64,000 bases of DNA, taken from the NCBI RefSeq assembly GCF_900109345.1, contig NZ_FNZN01000003.1, positions 1 to 64,000 of the forward strand. Reading direction: 5' to 3'. Positions within the stretch are counted from its first letter, which is position 1. Each line of letters begins with the position of its first letter. Source of the DNA: Maribacter orientalis. Its GTDB lineage: Bacteria > Bacteroidota > Bacteroidia > Flavobacteriales > Flavobacteriaceae. The position numbers and the translations under genes are program-made. Positions 1 to 6,445 of the stretch are shown here, piece by piece. The notes under the pieces were generated by a model, which made no database searches, was not told the DNA's origin, and saw nothing but the letters and a program-made list of their open reading frames with translations.

Positions 1-193
1 AACGTCCCAGCTATGGCAAGTAGGGCGGGTGATAAGCACTTATCTTTCCGCCAAGCCCATAGCCAAAGTTTTTGTATTTAGTTTTTATTTAATCTAAAAG
101 CCAAATTAAAAGATTTGGCGGACTTCACAGACACGCCCAAGCGTTTAGATTCAGAACTTACCGCCCTATTTGCTATAGGTTTTGTTAGCATAC
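1..193 (-). repeat. attC-like imperfect palindrome
   Basis: The outer arms pair 1-28 with 161-186; they share GGGCGG/CCGCCC, a CTAT/ATAG segment and AAC/GTT ends. Nested inside are TCCGCCAA (47-54) with TTGGCGGA (115-122), a short hairpin GATAAG/CTTATC (31-36/39-44) and AATCT/AGATT (91-95/111-115). On the minus strand the order is a core ending in AAC, a long variable stem-loop region, then GTT, as in attC sites. At about 190 nt it is long for attC. The right core GTATGCTAAC (193-184) is the exact reverse complement of the core beside the recombinase. Confidence 0.5.
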
Positions 194-194
194 G

Positions 195-866
195 TTATTT
201 TTGGTTTATTATTCGGACAAATGTTTCGTGTAAATAGATACGCCTTAATTCGTTTCCTTTCTTTTTATTAAAAATCAATATTTCAAATTCGGTTTCTGGT
301 ATTAAGTCCTTTAATGGTCCAGCTAACATTTCTGATTCGACTTTCGCTAGGGAATCCAAATAGTTCGTTTTTGAAGATAAAACCAAATTTCCAATTATTA
401 CTTTAGCTTGATTCAGAGTTTCGTTTTTGGAATTTTGAAAGTAATTACTTCTCTTAATTCCCTGATTTTCGTCATCAAGGTCATATGAAAATCCGTAAAT
501 GCTATCATTGGTAATTATAGCCCCCTTTTTTACAAAATCATTTTCAAAATTCGAATTAGTTGAGCGTTGTTCTATAAAAACAAGAGAGTCTAATTCCTTA
601 AGGTTTATTTTTAAACTCGAAAATATTTGAGAAAGTCTTTCAGCTCTTTTGTTGTGGTTTTCCTTTGCTTGAAAAAGTAATTCTTCTTCAGGACTTCTTC
701 CACTTTCAAGTTTGTACACAATTGTTGTGTCAATATATTTTTTTACATAATTTTCATCTTTGTAAACTTTCCAATCGTCTTCAAATCGTTCAGCGTAGAG
801 TTCCTTTATGTTCTGTCCTTTTGCAAAGGCACAGAGAAAAAATAATATGAACGGAATTTTTTTCAT
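195..866 (-). CDS. Secreted protein of unknown function, cassette-borne
   Basis: A 223-residue protein with an N-terminal signal peptide (MKKIPFILFFLCAFAKG), so probably exported. The start at 866 is chosen because the signal peptide begins there; an upstream in-frame Met at 881 would lie inside the recombination core. The mature part is rich in charged residues and Asn, with no motif I recognise, no cysteine cluster and no membrane segment. The gene fills the space between two recombination-like cores almost exactly and has no obvious promoter of its own, which suggests it travels as a cassette. Function unknown. Confidence 0.7.
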   Translation of the reverse strand: MKKIPFILFFLCAFAKGQNIKELYAERFEDDWKVYKDENYVKKYIDTTIVYKLESGRSPEEELLFQAKENHNKRAERLSQIFSSLKINLKELDSLVFIEQRSTNSNFENDFVKKGAIITNDSIYGFSYDLDDENQGIKRSNYFQNSKNETLNQAKVIIGNLVLSSKTNYLDSLAKVESEMLAGPLKDLIPETEFEILIFNKKKGNELRRIYLHETFVRIINQK

Positions 867-869
867 AAT

Positions 870-908
870 GTATGCTAACAATTGGCTAAGAGTACCTGGG
901 TACTCTTA
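870..908 (-). other. Candidate primary recombination site (attI-like) with perfect hairpin
   Basis: The core GTTAGCATAC (minus strand, 879-870) sits between the recombinase stop and the cassette gene. Directly beside it is a perfect 10-bp inverted repeat with a 2-nt loop (887-896/899-908, TAAGAGTACC...GGTACTCTTA). On the plus strand a T-run follows at 912-918, so the hairpin could also act as a terminator against plus-strand transcription. Its position at the junction of recombinase and first cassette is where an attI site would lie. No experimental basis. Confidence 0.4.
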
Positions 909-926
909 TATCTTTTTTGTGAACAC

Positions 927-2054
927 CTAATCTAATGGATTTTTTATACTTTCGAAAGTGTTCGTGGCAACATGAGTGTAAATTTCTGTTGTTTTTGTTG
1001 AACCATGTCCTAATAGTACTTGTATTTGTCGAATGTCTGTACCTGATTCTAATAGGTGAGTGGCAAAACTATGTCGTAATACATGAGGTGTTACTACTAT
1101 CCTAATTTTAGCTTTTTCTGCTGCAGTTTTTACAACTTTCAACACGCTAACTCCGCTATATTTATTTCCATTATTTCCCTCAAAAAGATACACTTTTGGT
1201 TCATATTTAGTATAGTAGCGTCGAAGATCATGGAGCGCTGTTTTTGATAATAAAGTTACTCTGTCTTTATTCCCTTTCGAATTTTCAACTCGAATTAGCA
1301 TCCGTTTACTATCAATATCACTCAATTTAAGATTTAGAAGTTCACCGCGTCGTAAACCTGAACCGTAAAGTAGCTGAACTATACATCTATGTTTAATATT
1401 GTTGGTGCTTTCAATGATTGAAAGTATTTCTTCTTTTGAGATTACTGTGGGTAGTTTTGATTCTTTTCTAGGTCGTTCTATTTCATAAAAACGGTTTGGC
1501 ATGTCCAAAACAATTTCATAATAGAATTTTATAGCATTAATTGCTTGATTTATATAAGAATTTGAATATTCCTTTTGAATAAGATTTTGAAGGAAACTTC
1601 TAATATCATTTTCATTAAGTTCTTTTAGTTTTTTATTGTAATGGTGATTTATGAATAGCTCAAAAAAAGTTACATAAGTTTTAACGGTACTGTTGGCATA
1701 CCTTTTAAGTTCTAGTTTTAATAAATATTCTTCTGGGCAAAGTCTATAACCTGGCGTAGTAACTCTACTTCTAAACCATTGCACATCTAATGTTTTGTTA
1801 TGGGTATTAATTGGTCTATTAGTAAAAAATTTATGGTAGTTTATCCATACCGCTCCTTTGAACGTATTAAACACTATACCCAAGTTCGCTTTGGTATTGG
1901 GTATATAAGCCATATTATATTGTTGACTCCATTTAGGGTCGGGGAGTCCTTTAATTAAGTTCTGTATCAACTTATCTGGCGTGAATTTGATACCGATCAT
2001 CTTTACGTCTTTGATCATCAAATGATACAGGGTTATGGACTTTAGAGAATGCAT
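927..2054 (-). CDS. Tyrosine recombinase, Bacteroidota integron/Xer-like
   Basis: A 375-residue site-specific DNA recombinase. Residues 1-80 form an extra N-terminal region, about 105-195 the SAM-like core-binding domain and about 200-370 the catalytic domain. Visible catalytic residues are R235 (GSGLRRGELL), K260 (NSKGNKDR), H324 and R327 (HVLRHSFATHLL), H350 (LLGHGSTKTT) and the nucleophile Y359 (IYTHV). It ends in KNPLD, reminiscent of the SPLD end of integron integrases, but it lacks the IntI-specific insertion before the HxxR box, so by motif it is closer to XerC/XerD. It abuts a cassette-like gene with attC-like ends, in the same orientation. The start at 2054 keeps the N-terminal extension that I recall in related flavobacterial recombinases. 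Confidence 0.88.
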   Translation of the reverse strand: MHSLKSITLYHLMIKDVKMIGIKFTPDKLIQNLIKGLPDPKWSQQYNMAYIPNTKANLGIVFNTFKGAVWINYHKFFTNRPINTHNKTLDVQWFRSRVTTPGYRLCPEEYLLKLELKRYANSTVKTYVTFFELFINHHYNKKLKELNENDIRSFLQNLIQKEYSNSYINQAINAIKFYYEIVLDMPNRFYEIERPRKESKLPTVISKEEILSIIESTNNIKHRCIVQLLYGSGLRRGELLNLKLSDIDSKRMLIRVENSKGNKDRVTLLSKTALHDLRRYYTKYEPKVYLFEGNNGNKYSGVSVLKVVKTAAEKAKIRIVVTPHVLRHSFATHLLESGTDIRQIQVLLGHGSTKTTEIYTHVATNTFESIKNPLD

Positions 2055-2098
2055 ATGACAAGTCTAATGAAATTCTCAACTTATAGCTGGGTGTTAAA

Positions 2099-2132
2099 CG
2101 TTTGTAAGCGTTTATTGTCGTTTGTAATCGCT
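2099..2132. repeat. Two direct repeats upstream of the recombinase
   Basis: CGTTTGTAAGCGTT (2099-2112) and CGTTTGTAATCGCT (2119-2132) match at 12 of 14 positions with start-to-start spacing of 20 bp. They lie 45-78 bp before the recombinase start. Such phased repeats could bind a regulator or the recombinase itself. No palindrome is evident and the role is unknown. Confidence 0.4.
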
Positions 2133-2164
2133 TAAATCATACTATTTATAAGGAATAAATAAAC

Positions 2165-2950
2165 TTACAGCGATTTTAATAATCCACCATCAATAGGCAG
2201 GTTTATACCTGTAATATAGGCCGCATTATCAGAGGCTAAAAATGCTGCTAAGTAGCCATATTCTTTTGGGTCGCCTATACGCTGTGCCGCCACCCTCGAT
2301 TCCATTTCTTTTCTAACTTCACTTTGGGCAATACCTAACTGCTCGGCTTTTTTAGCATTTAGTTGTGCAATACGGTCGGTGTCGAAATAACCGGTAAGAA
2401 CATTATTAACGGTAATATTATATTTACCAACATCGGTTGCCAATGATTTTGCCCAAGTAACTACTGCAGCTCGTATGGAGTTTGATAATGCTAAATACGA
2501 AAGCGGCTCTTTTACCGAAACAGATGCCACATTGATAATGCGCCCCCAATTGTTTTCAATCATATGTTTTAAGGCCAATTCTGTAGTGAAAACAACTGTT
2601 TTAAAGAGTAAGTCGAACGCTTCTTGATAATCGCTAACTTTTTTTTCGAGTGCATTGCCTGCTGCCGGACCTTGAGTGTTGTTTACCAAAATATCAACGG
2701 AATTATGTTCGAAATAATCGGTTATAATGTTGCGATATCCGTGAAAATCATTGAAATCTACTACTAAATATTGATGCCGTTGACCTTCGTCTTTCGGTAG
2801 CTTGGCTACAATGTGTTGTAGTTTTTCGGCACTATGAGACATAAGGGTTACACTTGCTCCACTTGCTGCCAACTGTTGTGCAATTGCCTTGCCGATACCA
2901 TCACTACTGCCACCAACCAATGCTTTTTTATTTTTTAGAGATATGTTCAT
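2165..2950 (-). CDS. SDR-family protein lacking the YxxxK active site
   Basis: 261 residues with a Rossmann fold of the short-chain dehydrogenase/reductase type. The cofactor loop VGGSSDGIG (12-20) replaces the usual TGxxxGxG, ILVNNTQGP matches the NNAG strand, and the Ser of the active site is present in NVASVS. Where YxxxK is expected the sequence reads LSNSIRAAV, so the catalytic Tyr and Lys are missing. This fits the divergent subgroup described as resembling beta-ketoacyl-ACP reductases but without a perfect catalytic tetrad; substrate and even oxidoreductase activity are uncertain. A cupin gene lies 75 bp upstream in the same orientation, probably co-transcribed. Confidence 0.85.
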   Translation of the reverse strand: MNISLKNKKALVGGSSDGIGKAIAQQLAASGASVTLMSHSAEKLQHIVAKLPKDEGQRHQYLVVDFNDFHGYRNIITDYFEHNSVDILVNNTQGPAAGNALEKKVSDYQEAFDLLFKTVVFTTELALKHMIENNWGRIINVASVSVKEPLSYLALSNSIRAAVVTWAKSLATDVGKYNITVNNVLTGYFDTDRIAQLNAKKAEQLGIAQSEVRKEMESRVAAQRIGDPKEYGYLAAFLASDNAAYITGINLPIDGGLLKSL

Positions 2951-2976
2951 TTCATAAACTTATTTATATTAGGTTA

Positions 2977-2993
2977 CTGAGCGTAGTCGAAGT
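2977..2993. repeat. Dispersed repeat, copy 1 (GAGCGTAGTCGAAGT)
   Basis: CTGAGCGTAGTCGAAGT lies in the gap between the cupin and SDR genes. A second copy with one change (GAGCATAGTCGAAGT) lies at 60982-60996, in the gap between fecR and the sigma-factor gene. Short dispersed repeats with this core are, to my knowledge, common in intergenic DNA of flavobacteria. No function is evident. Confidence 0.55.
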
Positions 2994-3025
2994 CATTCAA
3001 TCATCAACCAACAACCAACAACCAA

Positions 3026-3343
3026 TTATCGATACTCTTCTCGCGTCGGACTAAAAACATCTAACAATTTGCAATCGGTCAATGCCTTACCACTATGTTT
3101 TAAGTGAGGTGCAATGATAACAATATCACCCGAGTGATAGACTTTTGTTTCACCGTCTAAGGTAAATTCAAAATCGCCTTCCATAACATGCATAATCTGC
3201 TCATTCATATGTGCATGTTCGGGCACTTTGGCGTCTTTTTTCACCTCCCAGATGGCAATACTCATGTTTTCTGAGTGTACTAGTTTGCCAAAATAGCCAG
3301 GCATGATTTCTTTTGATGGAATGTTGGAAAGGTTCAGTGTCAT
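3026..3343 (-). CDS. Cupin-domain protein
   Basis: 105 residues, a single small beta-barrel cupin. The metal-binding motif 1 is visible as EHAHMNEQIMHVMEGDFEF (two His, a Glu/Gln position and a further His) and motif 2 as PHLKHSGKAL. It has no signal peptide, so it is cytoplasmic. Small cupins of this type bind metals and act as isomerases, dioxygenases or ligand sensors; the sequence does not decide between these. It is probably the first gene of a pair with the downstream SDR-like gene, which suggests a shared small-molecule pathway. Confidence 0.85.
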   Translation of the reverse strand: MTLNLSNIPSKEIMPGYFGKLVHSENMSIAIWEVKKDAKVPEHAHMNEQIMHVMEGDFEFTLDGETKVYHSGDIVIIAPHLKHSGKALTDCKLLDVFSPTREEYR

Positions 3344-3390
3344 AGCTTTTATTTATGAACACCAAGATAATTGAAATGGTTGCAAAAAGA

Positions 3391-3420
3391 AAGCCTCAGA
3401 AGATTAATCCTATGAGGCTT
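3391..3420 (-). terminator. Terminator of the decayed OmpA-type gene
   Basis: The 8-bp stem AAGCCTCA/TGAGGCTT (3391-3398/3413-3420) with a 14-nt loop is followed on the minus strand by TTCTTTTTG. It lies just after the stop of the gene remnant at 3444-3581 and before the cupin start. A T-rich tract is also present on the plus side, so it may work in both directions. Confidence 0.6.
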
Positions 3421-3443
3421 TTGATTTTTTAAATTTTAGTATG

Positions 3444-3581
3444 TTATAAAGGTTTCTTACTATCATAATCCCAACCTACTACTACGAATTCGCAGCGACG
3501 GTTCCATTCATGGTCTTCTTCTGAACAAGCTTCTTCCCCAGGGTAACCTGAACGTAGTTGGTTGATAAATGCAATTATTCG
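3444..3581 (-). pseudogene. Remnant of an OmpA-family C-terminus
   Basis: On the minus strand an open stretch of 45 codons ends with EEDHEWNRRCEFVVVGWDY and a TAG/TAA-type stop at 3444. The pattern 'NQLRSGYPGEEAC...NRRCEFVV' matches the end of the OmpA/Pal peptidoglycan-binding domain, in which NRR is the conserved diaminopimelate-contact region. The frame is closed upstream by a stop codon directly before residue 1 and no start codon exists, so only the last part of the domain survives. Its terminator remains at 3391-3420. The rest of the 456-bp gap 3344-3799 shows only AT-rich sequence and a promoter-like element for the next gene. Confidence 0.65.
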
Positions 3582-3774
3582 ATTTTAAAAGTATTTCGGA
3601 ATAGTAGGGTAAGGAAAAATATATTGTCAGGCAATAAAATTGTAGGGTGAATACTACTAATAGTGTTGAATAGTGTTAATAAAATCTGTATTTCATCGAT
3701 AAAACAATGCGTATTAAATAGTTAAGGAATCGCTTCGAAAGGCTAGAATTCCGTTATTATAAAAGGACAATACT

Positions 3775-3782
3775 TATCTTTG
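3775..3782 (+). promoter_or_regulatory. Promoter -7 element for the Mur ligase gene
   Basis: TATCTTTG matches the Bacteroidota -7 consensus TAnnTTTG and ends 17 nt before the ATG at 3800. At the expected distance upstream I find no clear TTG -33 element, so the promoter is only partly supported. Confidence 0.4.
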
Positions 3783-3799
3783 GAGACTAAAATTTAGGA

Positions 3800-5164
3800 A
3801 TGCAAATACATTTTATTGCTATAGGAGGAAGTGCCATGCACAATTTAGCACTTGCTTTAGAACACAAAGGATACAAGATTACAGGTAGTGATGATGTTAT
3901 ATTTGAGCCTTCTAAATCGAGGTTGCAAGCAAAGGGATTATTGCCAAATGAATTCGGTTGGTTTCCTGAAAAGATAAATTCTGATTTAGATGCCATTGTA
4001 TTAGGCATGCATGCAAAGGCAGATAATCCTGAATTACTAAAAGCACAAGAATTAGGGTTGACCATTTATTCGTACCCAGAATTTCTTTACGAGCAATCTA
4101 AGAATAAGACGAGAGTAGTTATTGGTGGTAGTCATGGTAAAACGACTATTACGTCTATGATTTTACATGTACTAAACTTTCATGATATTGAGGTTGATTA
4201 CATGGTAGGGGCACAATTAGAAGGATTTGAGAGAATGGTTCATTTGACCGAGGATAATGACTTTATCGTTTTGGAAGGAGATGAGTATTTGTCCTCACCC
4301 ATAGACAGGCGACCTAAGTTTCATTTATATAAGCCCAATATTGCCTTATTGAGTGGTATTGCTTGGGATCATATCAACGTATTTCCAACTTTTGAGAATT
4401 ATGTTGAGCAATTCAAAATTTTCGTGGACAGTATTGTGAAAGGAGGTTCAATAACCTATAATGAGGAAGACGATATAGTAAAGCAAGTAGTTGAAGCATC
4501 TGAAAATGCCATTCGTAAATTACCATATACAACTCCAGAATATAGTGTTGAAGATGGAGAAACTCTTTTAGAAACTTCTGAAGGCCCTATGCCTATTGAG
4601 GTGTTCGGAAAACATAATTTAAGTAATTTGGCCGGCGCAAAATGGATCTGTCAAAATATGGGTGTTGATGAAGATGATTTTTACGAGGCGATAGCCACTT
4701 TTAAAGGAGCATCGAAACGACTAGAAAAGATTGCTGAAGGTGCTTCGAGTATTGCATATAAAGATTTTGCACATTCACCAAGTAAGGTAGCAGCAACGAC
4801 AAAGGCGGTAAAAGAACAGTATCCTGATAGAAAATTAATAGCTTGTTTAGAGCTGCATACCTACAGTAGTTTTAACCCAGAATTTTTAAAGGAATATAAA
4901 GGTGCTTTAAATGCTGCCGATGAAGCTGTGATTTTCTTTCTACCAGAATCGGTAGCGATTAAAAAATTAGATGCAGTTACACCAGAACAAATTTCCGAAG
5001 CTTTTGAAAGAGACGATCTGAAGATTTTTACCGATGCAAAATCGTTTCATGAACTTTTAGAAAATCAACAGTACAAAAACGCCACATTATTGTTAATGAG
5101 TTCCGGTAATTACGGCGGATTCGATTTGAATAAACTGCAGGGTTTAATGGCTGGTACAAAATAA
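3800..5164 (+). CDS. mpl: Mur ligase of the Mpl type (peptidoglycan recycling)
   Basis: 454 residues with the three Mur-ligase domains: an N-terminal Rossmann domain starting IHFIAIGGSAMHNLA, an ATP-binding central domain with the P-loop GGSHGKTT (109-116), and a C-terminal domain containing KDFAHSP. Mpl joins UDP-N-acetylmuramate to the recovered L-Ala-D-Glu-meso-Dap tripeptide during cell-wall recycling. The N-terminus and the AHSPSKV region fit Mpl better than the de novo enzyme MurC, which is usually encoded in the dcw cluster; here the gene stands alone. Bacteroidota copies are often annotated simply as peptidoglycan synthetase. The MurC-like alternative is not fully excluded. Confidence 0.85.
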   Translation: MQIHFIAIGGSAMHNLALALEHKGYKITGSDDVIFEPSKSRLQAKGLLPNEFGWFPEKINSDLDAIVLGMHAKADNPELLKAQELGLTIYSYPEFLYEQSKNKTRVVIGGSHGKTTITSMILHVLNFHDIEVDYMVGAQLEGFERMVHLTEDNDFIVLEGDEYLSSPIDRRPKFHLYKPNIALLSGIAWDHINVFPTFENYVEQFKIFVDSIVKGGSITYNEEDDIVKQVVEASENAIRKLPYTTPEYSVEDGETLLETSEGPMPIEVFGKHNLSNLAGAKWICQNMGVDEDDFYEAIATFKGASKRLEKIAEGASSIAYKDFAHSPSKVAATTKAVKEQYPDRKLIACLELHTYSSFNPEFLKEYKGALNAADEAVIFFLPESVAIKKLDAVTPEQISEAFERDDLKIFTDAKSFHELLENQQYKNATLLLMSSGNYGGFDLNKLQGLMAGTK

Positions 5165-5185
5165 AGATCTAGTTTTTTAGGTGTT

Positions 5186-5209
5186 AAGAATCAGAGGTAT
5201 TCTTTTTTT
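5186..5209 (+). terminator. Weak intrinsic terminator after the Mur ligase gene
   Basis: A 6-bp AU-rich stem AAGAAT/ATTCTT (5186-5191/5199-5204) with a 7-nt loop is followed by five Ts. It lies in the convergent gap between the Mur ligase gene and the DUF1569 gene. The stem is weak, so confidence is limited. Confidence 0.45.
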
Positions 5210-5241
5210 AAAACTTTTAGTTTTTTTCCAACAACCAATAC

Positions 5242-5685
5242 TTAAACCCCAAATTGCGTTAAATGGTGGTCTAAATGTTTATACTGCATTTGGCCCCATT
5301 GTTCTTTAGTAAATGTGCCAAAAGCAGGGTGTGGGTACCATTCATCCCGGTCACGCACAGCATATAATTCATTTACTAAAGATTTTAAGGTCTCATGTTC
5401 AGAAGAGAAATCCTTATTTTCCTTCGTTTTTAGTTGAGGTGCTGTTGGCAAGTTCTTACGCCAAGGCTTATCATTATATAATGATTTCTTAAAAAAGGTT
5501 TTAATGAACCAATTTCCTTTAGAGGTATTTGGTTTATTGGTTATGGCTAATTTCAACGGATATTGACAATGCCAACACATTTGACCAACAGACATTTTAC
5601 CCCAACCTTTTTCTGAATTTTCAGTAAGTTGTTCAATTCTTCCTTTTATTTCTTGATATCCATCTTCGGTAAGTAATGATTTCAT
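5242..5685 (-). CDS. DUF1569 (DinB-like fold) protein
   Basis: 147 residues, cytoplasmic. The motif GKMSVGQMCWHCQYPLKLA near residue 30 and the closing MQYKHLDHHLTQFGV are typical of DUF1569 proteins, a branch of the DinB/YfiT four-helix metal-binding fold. The His residues in WHCQ and YKHLDHH are the probable metal ligands. The biochemical role of the family is not established. It is transcribed convergently to the Mur ligase gene and away from radC. Confidence 0.8.
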   Translation of the reverse strand: MKSLLTEDGYQEIKGRIEQLTENSEKGWGKMSVGQMCWHCQYPLKLAITNKPNTSKGNWFIKTFFKKSLYNDKPWRKNLPTAPQLKTKENKDFSSEHETLKSLVNELYAVRDRDEWYPHPAFGTFTKEQWGQMQYKHLDHHLTQFGV

Positions 5686-5746
5686 AGGTGCCTTTTAATT
5701 GATGTTTAAATTTACCATAAAATAATTTGTTCTGTATCTTTAGCCT

Positions 5747-6445
5747 ATGCAGGATAAATCAAAATCGTTCTCTATAAAAAATTGGTCAGATGATGATAAG
5801 CCAAGAGAAAAATTGGTGCAGAAAGGTCGTTCGGTATTATCTGATGCAGAATTGATTGCTATTTTAATAGGCTCAGGTAGTAGGGCCGAAAGTGCTGTTG
5901 AGCTCTCTAAACGTATTTTAGCAACTGTAGATAATAATCTGAATGAGCTAGGTAGACTTTCAATTAAACAGCTAATGACCTTTAAAGGAATTGGTGAAGC
6001 GAAAGCGGTAAGTATTACGGCAGCCTTAGAAATTGGAAGAAGGAGAAGGGAAGAAGACGCTGCTAAAATTGATAAGATAGGAAGCAGTCAAGATGTTTAT
6101 CACCTTTTACAGCCTTTACTTGGCGATTTGGAACATGAAGAATTTTGGATTCTTTTTTTAAATAATTCCAATAAAGTATTACATAAGGCTCAGTTAAGTA
6201 AGGGGGGTATTACCGGCACCTTGGTCGATGTTCGTTTGGTAATGAAACAAACGTTAGAGATTGGGGCAGTAGCCATTATTTTAGCACATAACCATCCTTC
6301 GGGTACCCTAAGCCCAAGTGCTGCAGATAAACAGATTACCCAAAAAATAAAGACCGCTAGCGAAACTTTAGATGTTAAGGTATTGGATCATTTGATTATT
6401 ACTCAGAAAAGTTATTATAGCTTTGCCGATGAAAAAATTCTATAA
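5747..6445 (+). CDS. radC: RadC family protein (JAB/MPN domain)
   Basis: 232 residues. The N-terminal part holds a helix-hairpin-helix-like segment (TFKGIGEAKAVSI, about 78-90). The C-terminal JAB1/MPN metalloprotease-like domain has its metal motif intact: H181, H183, S185 (AHNHPSG) and D194. The family was named for DNA repair in E. coli, but that role was later questioned, and the true function is unsettled. The stop codon is directly followed by the start of the next gene, so the two are translated from one message. It starts at the ATG at 5747, after an A/T-rich region. Confidence 0.92.
   Translation: MQDKSKSFSIKNWSDDDKPREKLVQKGRSVLSDAELIAILIGSGSRAESAVELSKRILATVDNNLNELGRLSIKQLMTFKGIGEAKAVSITAALEIGRRRREEDAAKIDKIGSSQDVYHLLQPLLGDLEHEEFWILFLNNSNKVLHKAQLSKGGITGTLVDVRLVMKQTLEIGAVAIILAHNHPSGTLSPSAADKQITQKIKTASETLDVKVLDHLIITQKSYYSFADEKIL

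Larger units (their letters stand above)
1..879 (-). mobile_element. Candidate integron-type gene cassette (partial array)
   Basis: Read on the minus strand, the unit begins at a GTTAGCATAC core (879-870). The start codon of one gene follows 3 nt later. The gene's stop codon lies 1 nt before the inverted core GTATGCTAAC (193-184), and the unit closes with a large palindrome that runs to the window edge, where the minus strand ends in GTT. One promoterless gene flanked almost without spacers by inverted core sites is the layout of an integron cassette. The neighbouring recombinase has the same orientation, unlike classical class 1 integrons. The array probably continues beyond position 1. This is inference from layout; the recombinase is not a canonical IntI. 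Confidence 0.5.

Noticed and set aside
927-2054. Calling the recombinase a canonical integron integrase IntI
   Set aside because: The IntI-specific insertion before the HxxR box is missing and an extra N-terminal region is present; only an integron-like role is proposed.
3600-3650. Two GTAGGGT copies resembling the ECF motif
   Set aside because: GTTGTT is not found at the 13-nt distance, and the extended AATGAARGTAGGGT is absent, so chance in AT-rich DNA is likely.
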